A stretch of 48,220 nucleotides of DNA from Coxiellaceae bacterium (GTDB taxonomy: Bacteria > Pseudomonadota > Gammaproteobacteria > Coxiellales > Coxiellaceae): assembly GCA_029212925.1 (NCBI GenBank), contig JARGOB010000014.1, forward strand, positions 37,245 through 85,464. Direction: 5' to 3'. Each line of letters opens with the position of its first letter. Within the stretch, counting starts at the first letter, position 1. The notes under the pieces are model-generated. The model worked only from the letters and a program-made list of their open reading frames with translations. It made no database searches and was not told where the DNA came from. Positions 15,888 to 25,198 of the stretch are shown in pieces. The position numbers and the translations under genes were made by a program.

Positions 15888-17993
15888 GTGTGGGCTATTG
15901 AGATGAGACTGGGCGAAACACAACCATCACTTACTAATGATTTAGAAAGACGCTTAACTGCCGTTAACATGGCAGTGCACTCATGCGCACCCAAAGGTTC
16001 TGGGCATTACACCATTGGCGGTGGAGTCACTCTTGATGATGTGGCCGGCTTAGCTGCTGATGTTAAACAACGTCGTCTTGCACTCATCAGAGATGCCCAA
16101 AGTTTCCTATCCGTTTCCACTTATAAATTTGAAGCAGATAGCGAAGAAGGCGTTGAAGTATTAGCTGCCATTAAAGACCGCCTAAGAACTGCAGCCGAAT
16201 CAGATCAACCATTCACAATCAAAATGCTAATCAATCAACGTGGCGGCCCTAGCCGACTCTTGAAACCACGCGACAGACATCAACAATTAATTTACGATGA
16301 AGTTGCTCAGCTTAAGCAGCAATATGCAGACTACCCAAATATATCAGTCGACATCAAACCACACGATGCGTTGCTGCGTGATACATTCCACCAAAAGTTA
16401 TGGGTTGCTGATAATGCTAACGCTGAAACTGTCGCCCTGTTAGGCAGTGGTGATATCTGGCATGCCAGTAATGAAGCACATCGTCGTCGTGAAATGTGCA
16501 CCATACTTCGTGGTTTTCTAGCCAGAGAGCTACTCAGCGTATTCACAATGCTGTGGCAAGCAGGGTTGCCAGCCGTAAAACGTAATTTAAATTATATATA
16601 TGCTGGCACTGCCGAGCAATTTAGCACCGCACCACAACCTTCACCAAAGGCAAGTGTTGCATCCGATGCAAAAACTAAACCCACCACTACACGCGGCATG
16701 ATGATCAGCAAAAAAGAATTTGCCAGCATGCCAGATGCTACAGCACCCGCATTAGTGGCACTGGAGCAAGGCATCAAGCAAACACGCGCTGGTGAAACCA
16801 TATCGATGATTGTTTCTAATATAAATAATCAACGTGTTATTGATGCGATTATTCAAGCCGTCAAACGCGGCGTTCAATTTCGTTTTTATGCGGACAAATA
16901 TGAAAACCACCGCCAAGAAAGTCGATTCGGCGGCGGAACCAATATTGCCTCGATCGATAAAATTGTCAGTAAGCTCAACCCGGCACACTGGCCACAATTG
17001 GAAATCCGTTGGGCGACACGCGATGACAACTTATCAAAACTGGCTCCGCGTGCAGAAAAAAATCGTTACGGTGGCGTACACACCAAAGCCACCAGCTTTA
17101 GTTGGGGCATGACCTTGTCTGGCTCTAGCGCTTATGATGAACAAGCCAATTGCTCACGCGAATTAGATATGCTTATGTATGGCAAACCCGCTGTTAATCG
17201 GGTAACCGATGCGGTATTTACACCATTCTTTAATAAAGGTCGTGATTACTTTATTGACCGTGCGATTGCATTAGTCCCTGCCTACCACAAACAACTGCGA
17301 CACGATCTCGCCAGTATCACAAAGAATTATCATAGCGAATCGACAGATCAACAGCGATGTCGTGCATACCAATTATGTGCGAATTACGTCGCACAACATG
17401 CAAATGATTTCGAAACAGTTGACGACTTCTATATTTTACACGCACGTGACTTACTGCAACGCTCAACCAAAGCGCATTCAACGTTACCTCAAAATATCGC
17501 CATTGATTGGAACGGCATTAAGATCAACGTGAGCAATGCCATCCAAGATTATTATTTAAAGCATGGTTCCACTGGGTTAAGCTTGTTCCACTCAGGTGGT
17601 CGCCACCGCGCGCAGCAATTATTAGCGGCATTAGAAAAACCAAATGCTTACACTGAGCAGCAAATAGCCCGCGTGCTGCTCAGCTTCCTGCACTATGAAG
17701 AATACAAATACAATGGCATCACGCGTAAAGCACGTTTAAATCCGGATTCACTAAATACCTATTTACTAAAAGCTATATTACAAGTTGATAAATTGCCCTG
17801 CGATGCCAATCAGTGTAAATCACAAGTAGTCGCTGCATTAGTTAAAGTGGCCTATCCGGTTGCAGCAGCAACAGTCGCACCTGAAGTTAATCCAGCGGGA
17901 ACAGTACCAGTATCTCCAAGCGCCTCTACTGTCAGCAATGCGATGAGCACGCCAGTATCATCAGATGATGAGCGACGCCCAAGCTTCATTTAA
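15888..17993 (+). CDS. Phospholipase D-like protein, candidate secreted effector
   Basis: A 701-residue protein with two PLD-type half-sites. The first is a full HxK(x)4D (His168, Lys170, Asp175) followed by LLGSGD; the second is His398-x-Lys400 with Ser405 where Asp is usual, followed by LSGSSAYDEQANCSRELD. A linker rich in Ser/Thr/Lys/Pro (about 245-270) separates the halves, and a helical region of about 270 residues follows. No signal peptide. The tail (STPVSSDDERRPSFI) is Ser-rich and acidic. I infer a membrane-lipid-acting effector, unproven. GTG 15888 has GGAA six bases upstream; ATG 15903 is an alternative start. It ends tail-to-tail with the IQ-motif gene, sharing TTAA. Confidence 0.8.
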   Translation: MWAIEMRLGETQPSLTNDLERRLTAVNMAVHSCAPKGSGHYTIGGGVTLDDVAGLAADVKQRRLALIRDAQSFLSVSTYKFEADSEEGVEVLAAIKDRLRTAAESDQPFTIKMLINQRGGPSRLLKPRDRHQQLIYDEVAQLKQQYADYPNISVDIKPHDALLRDTFHQKLWVADNANAETVALLGSGDIWHASNEAHRRREMCTILRGFLARELLSVFTMLWQAGLPAVKRNLNYIYAGTAEQFSTAPQPSPKASVASDAKTKPTTTRGMMISKKEFASMPDATAPALVALEQGIKQTRAGETISMIVSNINNQRVIDAIIQAVKRGVQFRFYADKYENHRQESRFGGGTNIASIDKIVSKLNPAHWPQLEIRWATRDDNLSKLAPRAEKNRYGGVHTKATSFSWGMTLSGSSAYDEQANCSRELDMLMYGKPAVNRVTDAVFTPFFNKGRDYFIDRAIALVPAYHKQLRHDLASITKNYHSESTDQQRCRAYQLCANYVAQHANDFETVDDFYILHARDLLQRSTKAHSTLPQNIAIDWNGIKINVSNAIQDYYLKHGSTGLSLFHSGGRHRAQQLLAALEKPNAYTEQQIARVLLSFLHYEEYKYNGITRKARLNPDSLNTYLLKAILQVDKLPCDANQCKSQVVAALVKVAYPVAAATVAPEVNPAGTVPVSPSASTVSNAMSTPVSSDDERRPSFI

Positions 17994-19360
17994 AAGTTAC
18001 CTGTAAGGTGACTTACTAAAAATTCTTCTTCCTTAGTTGGTTCCGGACGACTCGCTTGTTTAGGTGCATTTTCAGCAAATAATCTTTGTGAAATACCTCC
18101 CTTACCACTCACTACCCCAGTGCGCTTCCTTCCTCTTCTTTCGGGTGTGGTTTTTAGTCTATTGACTGATCGTAAGCTGCTACTAGCAGATGAACTTCCT
18201 GAATCACTCGCATCTGAAGCAGGTGGCGTATGAAAACTGCCCCAACTTTTGGCGTGTTGCTCTTCATATGAACTGGAAAAACGCTCATACGATAACGAAC
18301 TTGGTGCCGACCTTGTCGGTGAGCCATAGGGAGGCTTTACAGCCACAGCCTTGGGAGCCAAAAAAATGCCACCTGTTTCATGCTCCTTAACATCAGGCTC
18401 GCCACCCAACGCAACACCAAATGCTTTTTTATGCACCTGAAGTATTCCCTTCATATCACCTTGCTTACCCGCCAGTAAAATTTCACGTAAGACTGGAAGA
18501 TTTTTTCGTACTAAATAACCGCGAATTTGCGCTTGGATTTTTACACTGGCGTTTTCCGCTCCAGTGGCAATAAAATTATTTAAGTCATTCATTATCGCAC
18601 TGCATGAATCTACTTCCGTCGGCTTCCAATCATCAGGCAACTGCTGCGCCTGTTCACCAACAAGCATCGATGGTAAACCCACAGTAAATAACGCGTCCTG
18701 CTTAATCTTCTTCATTTGATTGTAAATAAGATTAAAATATTTCTCTATAATTTTATCTGCTTGCCCCGGTTCAATATGTATCGTTTTTTCAAGTTGCTTT
18801 AGTTGATTCCATGTTTCTACCAAACCATTATTAATGGACTGTATCTGCTGCAAGATGCTCACTGTCGGTACGATGGCTTGTACATCAGTATGCAATTTCT
18901 TCATTATTTTTATTTTTTCATCATGACGATACCAAGCTAACAATGGATTAGGGTGAGCATATTTATGCAACTCAGTAATCAGCTTATGGATTATGTCATG
19001 TATGTCAGCAACCACTTGCTTAACGGCTACTTGAGATTGCTGTGTAGCCACATATTGCTGCAAATGTGTCACCTGCATTGGCTGCTCAATTTGCTGAATC
19101 GCATACTGTAAAAATGCAGGTCCACACGCCAATGATCGAAAATATATCTTTTGGTCAACTTCGTTATAGATAGGCAATTGATTCGCAAGCAGCCATATTT
19201 TTCTTGATATCTGCCGGTAAACTCGATCAAACCCCAATGGGCCATCTTCACGCAGCTTAAACAATATCGGCTTTAGCTGCATAATAAAATACTGATATTC
19301 CAAATCAATGTCCACAACATCATCGTTGCTCTCATCAATATCTGTTTTTGTCTCGCGCAT
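17990..19360 (-). CDS. IQ-motif protein with acidic C-terminus, candidate effector
   Basis: A 456-residue, mostly helical protein without signal peptide or membrane spans. Residues 275-285 (bases 18506-18538) read IQAQIRGYLVR, a perfect IQxxxRGxxxR calmodulin-binding motif of the kind found in myosins and IQGAPs, set in a continuous amphipathic helix (SVKIQ...KNLPVLREIL). The last 130 residues are low-complexity (Ser, Pro, basic patch RRGRKRTG) and end PTKEEEFLVSHLTGNF, which resembles the E-block of Dot/Icm substrates. GTG 19375 is in frame, but GAGGG serves ATG 19360. I know no bacterial family for it. Confidence 0.78.
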   Translation of the reverse strand: MRETKTDIDESNDDVVDIDLEYQYFIMQLKPILFKLREDGPLGFDRVYRQISRKIWLLANQLPIYNEVDQKIYFRSLACGPAFLQYAIQQIEQPMQVTHLQQYVATQQSQVAVKQVVADIHDIIHKLITELHKYAHPNPLLAWYRHDEKIKIMKKLHTDVQAIVPTVSILQQIQSINNGLVETWNQLKQLEKTIHIEPGQADKIIEKYFNLIYNQMKKIKQDALFTVGLPSMLVGEQAQQLPDDWKPTEVDSCSAIMNDLNNFIATGAENASVKIQAQIRGYLVRKNLPVLREILLAGKQGDMKGILQVHKKAFGVALGGEPDVKEHETGGIFLAPKAVAVKPPYGSPTRSAPSSLSYERFSSSYEEQHAKSWGSFHTPPASDASDSGSSSASSSLRSVNRLKTTPERRGRKRTGVVSGKGGISQRLFAENAPKQASRPEPTKEEEFLVSHLTGNF

Positions 19361-19518
19361 AGTCTTAACCCTCACCGATATTACATTAGATATATTGATA
19401 AATGTCTAACCATGTAGCTGTTTAAATGATGCGATCATAACGCCAGCGAGCCCATTAATCAACGCAAAATCAATGATCGCATGCTATATTTTTGGACAGT
19501 CAAAATAAGGATAGAAAT

Positions 19519-20118
19519 ATGGATCGCATCGATGATATTTTAACGTTCTGGTTTGGTGAAATTACCCCTAGCGATTTACCACAAAGTGATAAAATAGCCG
19601 CCTGGTGGAGCCAAGATAAAGCTACCGATTCGTTGATTAAACAGCAGTTTTACGATGACCTACACCAAGCGATGGATGGTTACTATGATGCTTGGCTTGC
19701 TAATGCAAAAGGTCGCTTAGCGATGAATTTACTGATAAACCAATTCTGTCGCCACATTTACCGCGGCTGCCCAGAAGCTTATCAATACGACACGCTAGCG
19801 ACACAAAATGTACTAGACGCACTTAAGCGCGGCATGGATCAAGAATTGTGCCCAATTCACAGAGCCTACTTATACATGCCATTAGGTCATAGCGAGCACA
19901 TTGAATATCACGACTTAGGGGTTTCATTGTACGAACAACTCATCGCTGAATCCGATGAAAAGCTCGCCAGTATCCTTAATGTATTCCTGCAATACGCCAA
20001 AGCACGTCGCGATATCATCGCCCGTTTTGGTCGCTTTCCTCATCGCAATCCGATTCTCAACCGTGAATCAACACCCGATGAGCAGCAATACCTTAAGCAA
20101 AACTTTTCACACCACTAA
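19519..20118 (+). CDS. DUF924 family protein
   Basis: A 199-residue soluble helical protein with the family's landmarks: ILTFWFGE at the N-terminus, AWWSQDKATD, MNLLINQFCRHIYRG and MPLGHSEHIEYHDLGVSLY. The biochemical role of DUF924 is not established; the fold is TPR-like. The frame opens at 19492, but AAGGA lies seven bases before the ATG at 19519. Its stop overlaps that of the LRR gene by four bases (CTAA), with no terminator between. Confidence 0.88.
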   Translation: MDRIDDILTFWFGEITPSDLPQSDKIAAWWSQDKATDSLIKQQFYDDLHQAMDGYYDAWLANAKGRLAMNLLINQFCRHIYRGCPEAYQYDTLATQNVLDALKRGMDQELCPIHRAYLYMPLGHSEHIEYHDLGVSLYEQLIAESDEKLASILNVFLQYAKARRDIIARFGRFPHRNPILNRESTPDEQQYLKQNFSHH

Positions 20119-22007
20119 GGCATTCTGTCATAGCCACCACCCACCCCGGGAAGCGGCCTCGTGTCATAAGCCAAATCACCTCTATCGCCTTCATCATCAC
20201 TAGACTCATCACTATCAGGCTCTTTGCCATCAGCAGCACCAGTTGCTGGAGGTGGTGTTTTTGCACCACCAAATAAACCAGCCGATGCTGCCAACACTGT
20301 AGAAACAGCTGCGCCTGTTGCGGCTTCTTCGGGTGCCAAGCCAGCCGCTTCTGTTGGCGCCAGCATTTGTGCTCTGTATTGCAACATAGCTTGTGCATCT
20401 TCTACTGTAAATTCAATTGTCGCTTCACCTGATAGCGCATCTTTCTGTGCACGATCGCGCATGGACATACACGCACCCAGCGCCATAATCATACCATTAC
20501 GTATTTGCTCAATATGACGAAATTTCGCCATATGATCGATATTATTTTTGGTGTAATGAGCATAAGCACCTTGAACAATCGGTAATTCTTTACTTAATTT
20601 GACAAACAACGCATCAAGTCGCTTAACACTGATTGGTGCTTCAAATAAAATAGCTTGAACACCAGTCCGCTTCTCAATGTCAGGTGACAGTAGAATCGAG
20701 TGTGCTGCTAATAAATCCCGCATCACAGTCGCACCTTGATGCGTTTGCCATAATGTAATCTGTGGGAATAACTGGCGAATATCCGCTAGTATGGTTGGCG
20801 GTATCTCTACGAAATTCTCAGCCGGTAAATTACGGTAAAATACACCCGGCATGTGAACTTTTTTCAGGTTACGCTGCAATACCCCACATGCCACTCGCTT
20901 ATCTCCACGAAAAGTGAGATTGGACATTCTTAGGTACTCACCAATAGCAAACAAACTTCGCGCTTCATCTGCTGACTGAGATTCAGCCGCATCGGCATGC
21001 TTAGATTCAGACGCATCAGCTACAGGAACCTTAAGTTGCGATCTAATTAATTCCCCATATTTCAAACTAAAATCAACCAGAGAACCGTAAGTTGTATCAA
21101 TCACTGCATCCGGAGGAATTAAATCTTCACGTCCTCTTGTTTTTAAGCGATCAATGGCGGCATTCAATTGCATAAACGAAACAAAACTTGTTTGAACCCC
21201 CTCACAACGCATCGTCTTTACATTTGACAAACCAGCAAGAAATGCCGAAGTCTCACTCTCCCTATCAAACTCAAAACCACAATCACTGATGTCCAACTCA
21301 GTGAGCTTTGATAGATGATCCCATATCACTTCATCAAAATTTGCACCCGTAATACCAGCTAACCTTAACGTGGTGAGGTTGGATGGCATCAAATCAACAC
21401 CAGCACGGACAAATTTATCCATAAGAATATGTGTTTTACGTAAATCGAGATCAGTAATAAAATCAGCTAAATAAAAATCAGCCGCTTCACATCGTATGTG
21501 AACGCGCTGCAAAAAGCTCAGCAGATCAGACAACAGCACATGTTCATGCTTAAATGATCCTTGTGGCAGTTTAAAACGTGTCTTACCAGGCGGGTCATTA
21601 CTATCAAAACTCAATAGTTGCTGCTTATCATCAAGCACCAACTGACAACTACTACCCACACGGCGATAAATCGATAACAACTGCTTGACCGTCAATTCAT
21701 GCCCACGCAAGTCTAAATATTTGACAGGAGTAATGGAAGATAATGCTGCTAAGCTAGCTTCATTTAATGCAACATGCTGTAAATTGAGTGCATACACCCG
21801 TCTTTTTGTCTCAAAATCTTCCGAAACCGCTTTACAATAGTCAATGAAATTGTCAGTGGCCGTATCTCCTGGAAATGCAACCACGGCATGATCAACCTCG
21901 CCAGCCACACCCGTTGGCCCACCAGTGTATTCATACTCCTGGAAATTGCCTATAACAACGCCCGGCTCAAATCGATCTTGCAACTTATACCATGCTGATC
22001 TGCTCAT
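20115..22007 (-). CDS. Leucine-rich-repeat protein, candidate effector
   Basis: A 630-residue protein without signal peptide. Irregular LRR-like units occur around residues 75-115 (YALNLQHVALNEASLAAL, VKYLDLRGHEL) and 210-270 (LTTLRLAGITGANFDE, LTELDISDCGFEF). The C-terminal 80 residues are Ala/Gly-rich and then acidic (EPDSDESSDDEGDRGD), ending GGGYDRMP. LRRs and acidic tails are common in Legionella and Coxiella effectors, so I infer a host-directed protein-binding role; no enzymatic motif is seen. A frame extension to 22022 exists, but GGGAG at the right distance supports ATG 22007. Tail-to-tail with the DUF924 gene. Confidence 0.78.
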   Translation of the reverse strand: MSRSAWYKLQDRFEPGVVIGNFQEYEYTGGPTGVAGEVDHAVVAFPGDTATDNFIDYCKAVSEDFETKRRVYALNLQHVALNEASLAALSSITPVKYLDLRGHELTVKQLLSIYRRVGSSCQLVLDDKQQLLSFDSNDPPGKTRFKLPQGSFKHEHVLLSDLLSFLQRVHIRCEAADFYLADFITDLDLRKTHILMDKFVRAGVDLMPSNLTTLRLAGITGANFDEVIWDHLSKLTELDISDCGFEFDRESETSAFLAGLSNVKTMRCEGVQTSFVSFMQLNAAIDRLKTRGREDLIPPDAVIDTTYGSLVDFSLKYGELIRSQLKVPVADASESKHADAAESQSADEARSLFAIGEYLRMSNLTFRGDKRVACGVLQRNLKKVHMPGVFYRNLPAENFVEIPPTILADIRQLFPQITLWQTHQGATVMRDLLAAHSILLSPDIEKRTGVQAILFEAPISVKRLDALFVKLSKELPIVQGAYAHYTKNNIDHMAKFRHIEQIRNGMIMALGACMSMRDRAQKDALSGEATIEFTVEDAQAMLQYRAQMLAPTEAAGLAPEEAATGAAVSTVLAASAGLFGGAKTPPPATGAADGKEPDSDESSDDEGDRGDLAYDTRPLPGVGGGYDRMP

Positions 22008-22217
22008 CTTACACTCCCACAAGTGATTATTTCTGCAGCGTGTAGTATAAGGTTTTGTTCATACAAGGGAAGCGGATTGTCGACCGATACCAACATTGCA
22101 AGATGCGTCATTGCAAGGATATAAAAGAACACGAGGATAGGGACATCCGTTCGAGAGAACAGGTATCCCAGGTAGGTTTACGGTTGTGAAATATGGATTG
22201 ATTATTTTACTATTTGA

Positions 22218-22290
22218 CTGGATCCCGGATCGGGGTCCGGGATGACAGAGCAGAGCCCGGAATGACAAAACGGAGTCCGGGATGATAACA
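22218..22290. repeat. Palindromic repeat with 20-bp tandem expansion
   Basis: ctggatcccggat...ccgggatgac at 22218-22246 is an imperfect palindrome. The segment 22231-22290 consists of three 20-bp units (22231-22250, 22251-22270, 22271-22290), each containing g-ccgg-atga. The repeat ends exactly at the xylA stop. The rest of 22023-22290 holds nothing I can identify. Confidence 0.8.
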
Positions 22291-23604
22291 CTACGATGAC
22301 ACAGCAGCGTTTAAATAGTTTTCCATTAACTCTTGATGTCCAGACACCGGCGCGGGATCAAGATCACGCTGCTCTGCCATCGCAGCACATTCAGTCAAAT
22401 CAAAATCACCAGCCAGCATTTGCTTACCTTCAGCCAAGTGCCAACCAGCATAACGCTCATCTTTGAACTGTTGCCAATGATCTTCTGCCAGCATCTTCTC
22501 TGCAACCAACAAACCTTGCGCTAACGTATCCAAGCCAGCAATAAAGCCATAAAAAATATCTTCATGATCGATACTCTGCCGGCGCAACTTAGCATCAAAA
22601 TTAAAACCACCTTGACCCAATCCACCGTTACGCACAATGTGATACATCACCAACGCTGTGGTTTTTACATCCATCGGAAACTGATCAGTATCCCAACCCA
22701 GTTGTGGGTCACCGGTATTCGCATCAACACTGCCCATCATGCCATTAGCACAAGCGTAAGCAATTTCATGCGCAAAGCTATGCCCCGCTAATGTCGCGTG
22801 ATTGGCTTCAATATTCACTTTAAACACTTTTTCTAAACCATATTTTTGCAAGAAGGCAAACACGTGGCCACTGTCATAATCATACTGATGTTTCGTTGGC
22901 TCACACGGTTTAGGCTCAATTAATAACTGCCCCTTAAAACCAATCTTTTGCTTGTAATCAGCAACCATTGTTAAAAATCGTCCAAACTGATCCATCTCTT
23001 GTTTTAAATCGGTGTTGAGCAATGTGTCGTAACCTTCACGACCACCCCACAACACATAATTAGCACCGCCCAAATGATGCGTCGCATCCATCGCCATCTT
23101 GACCTGCATACACGCATATAAAAATACATCAGGGTTCGGATTAGTGGCCGCGCCCGCTAAATAACGACGATGACTGAATAAATTTGCAGTACCCCACAAC
23201 AATTGCTTACCGGTGTCCTGCATTTTATCTGCAAGCAATTCAACCATGGCCATCAAATTGTATTGCGTTTGATTTAATGTCAAACCCTCCGGCGCTAAAT
23301 CACGATCGTGAAAAGTAAAAAACGGCAAACCTAACTTGGCTAATATCTCAAAACCAACATCCACTTTATTACGCGCACACTGCATCGGGTCAACATCACG
23401 CAACCACGAACGATCAAATACCCCTCCACCAAAAGCATCGTCACCCTGCCAACACAACGTATGCCACCAACACATAGCAGGTCGCAAATGCTCTTCCATC
23501 GTCTTACCCATCACCATCCGACCCGCATCATAATACCGATAACTCATCGGATGTTTACTCTGCGGACCTTGACAAGTAATCAAATCAATTTCATCAAAAT
23601 ACAT
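22291..23604 (-). CDS. xylA: Xylose isomerase
   Basis: A 437-residue cytoplasmic enzyme converting D-xylose to D-xylulose with two divalent metals; the length is that of class II xylose isomerases (about 440). The N-terminal YYDAGRMVMGKTMEEHLRPA, the catalytic-His segment FFTFHDRDLAPEG, WGGREGYDTLLNT, metal-binding KVNIEANHATLAGH and SVDANTGDPQLGWDTDQFP are all present. It is the third gene of a transporter-xylB-xylA group on the minus strand, 127 bases after xylB. The gap before it (23605-23731) could hold a second promoter, but I see none that is convincing. Confidence 0.97.
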   Translation of the reverse strand: MYFDEIDLITCQGPQSKHPMSYRYYDAGRMVMGKTMEEHLRPAMCWWHTLCWQGDDAFGGGVFDRSWLRDVDPMQCARNKVDVGFEILAKLGLPFFTFHDRDLAPEGLTLNQTQYNLMAMVELLADKMQDTGKQLLWGTANLFSHRRYLAGAATNPNPDVFLYACMQVKMAMDATHHLGGANYVLWGGREGYDTLLNTDLKQEMDQFGRFLTMVADYKQKIGFKGQLLIEPKPCEPTKHQYDYDSGHVFAFLQKYGLEKVFKVNIEANHATLAGHSFAHEIAYACANGMMGSVDANTGDPQLGWDTDQFPMDVKTTALVMYHIVRNGGLGQGGFNFDAKLRRQSIDHEDIFYGFIAGLDTLAQGLLVAEKMLAEDHWQQFKDERYAGWHLAEGKQMLAGDFDLTECAAMAEQRDLDPAPVSGHQELMENYLNAAVSS

Positions 23605-23731
23605 TTCTTTTAACTCCTTCTGCCTATGTATGTTTTACTACTTTAGTAATTAAGATTTATTATGCGTACTATATTAATCAGTATTCTCTCAACCTTATCC
23701 ACCAACCCTTATCATTCATTTATCTCGAGCT

Positions 23732-25198
23732 TTAAAGTCGGTACAGGCCGCCAAAATAAGCTTTATTGTCACGATATAAACTCTTAAACAATCCTAACCG
23801 CTCTTCATAATAACGTTGCACCGACACATCCGGATCAAACACCTGCGTCACCGGTGGTGTCTGCAACTCCGTCACATCCGCAGCCGTATGCCCCAACCAC
23901 GCCAACTTCGCCGCGCCTAAAGCACCACCGACTTCACACGAATCTAACACAGCAATCGGTCGTTGCAATACACTCGCCAATAACTGTGCCCAATGATTAC
24001 TGCGCGAACCGCCACCCACTAAACGTACCTGCTGAATCTCAATACCCTTGGCTTGTAAAATTTGTTGTCCTTCAGCAAACGCTAAAGCCACACCTTCCAA
24101 CACCGACTGCATCAATGCACTGGCGCCAGTGTCATAACTTAAACCAAAAAATACGCCGCGCGCATGCGGATCATTATGCGGCGTCCTTTCACCCGATAAA
24201 TACGGTAAAAATATCGGCACGTTTTGCAACTGATGTGTTTCGGCCTGAAATAACAATGCATCCACATCACTGTGCGTTAACTTCGCCACCCAATCCAAAC
24301 AACTGGCCGCACTTAAATGCACGTTCATTTCATGCCATCGATTCGGCAAACAATGACAAAACGTATGCACCGCCGATTCAGCATAGGAACGATACTGATC
24401 ATCTGCAATAAAATACACGCCCGAGGTACCTAATGAAATAAAGGCCTCACCCGGCTTAGTCACATTCACACTGATTGCACTCGCCGCATTATCGCCCGCA
24501 CCAGCAATCACCTGCACTTCGGATGACAAGCCCCAATGCGTCGCTAAGGATTTCGATAATACTGACGTCACCTGATTGCCTTCAAATAATTCAGGCATAT
24601 GATCCTGTGATAACCCCGTCGCAGCCAACATTTTATCCGACCATTGACGCTGTGCCACATTCAACCAACAGGTGCCCGATGCATCCGACATATCAGTTGC
24701 ATATTCACCGGTTAAACGAAAACGCAGATAATCCTTAGGTAATATTACCTTATGGATTTTGGCAAAATTCTCCGGTTCATTTTCTTGCAGCCACAGTAAT
24801 TTTGGCGCAGTGAAACCCGGCATTATTAAATTACCCGTAATCTCAACCGCATCGGGTTCTCGGTTTACTAGTGTTTCGCATGCTTGAAATGAACGACCAT
24901 CATTCCATAAAATCGCTGGACGAATCGGCTCACCTTTATCATTAACCAGCACAGCACCATGCATTTGACCCGACAAACCAATCGCTTTAATGGCGTCCAC
25001 TTGTAGCGGGTAGTTTAATTTTAAATTAAAGAATGCTTCTTCAGTACCACGCCACCACGCTGCCGGATCTTGCTCCGACCATAACGGATGCGGTCGTGAC
25101 ACACGCAAGGGCGCACTGCTGCTACCAATAATATGTTGTTGCTCATCAACCAATACTAATTTAACCGACGACGTCCCAAGATCGATACCTAAATACAT
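23732..25198 (-). CDS. xylB: Xylulokinase
   Basis: A 488-residue FGGY-family kinase phosphorylating D-xylulose to xylulose 5-phosphate, which then enters the pentose phosphate pathway. It starts MYLGIDLGTSSVKLVLVD (phosphate 1 motif), has AIGLSGQMHGAVLV with the substrate Asp/His region, RPAILWNDGR, and near the C-terminus VRLVGGGSRSNHWAQLLASVLQRPI (adenosine motif). Its ATG overlaps the transporter stop by one base (taATG), so the two are translationally coupled. Confidence 0.96.
   Translation of the reverse strand: MYLGIDLGTSSVKLVLVDEQQHIIGSSSAPLRVSRPHPLWSEQDPAAWWRGTEEAFFNLKLNYPLQVDAIKAIGLSGQMHGAVLVNDKGEPIRPAILWNDGRSFQACETLVNREPDAVEITGNLIMPGFTAPKLLWLQENEPENFAKIHKVILPKDYLRFRLTGEYATDMSDASGTCWLNVAQRQWSDKMLAATGLSQDHMPELFEGNQVTSVLSKSLATHWGLSSEVQVIAGAGDNAASAISVNVTKPGEAFISLGTSGVYFIADDQYRSYAESAVHTFCHCLPNRWHEMNVHLSAASCLDWVAKLTHSDVDALLFQAETHQLQNVPIFLPYLSGERTPHNDPHARGVFFGLSYDTGASALMQSVLEGVALAFAEGQQILQAKGIEIQQVRLVGGGSRSNHWAQLLASVLQRPIAVLDSCEVGGALGAAKLAWLGHTAADVTELQTPPVTQVFDPDVSVQRYYEERLGLFKSLYRDNKAYFGGLYRL

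Noticed and set aside
23854..24738. Plus-strand frames opposite xylB
   Set aside because: Antisense to a conserved kinase; His/Pro/Thr-rich translations reflect codon bias of the opposite strand.
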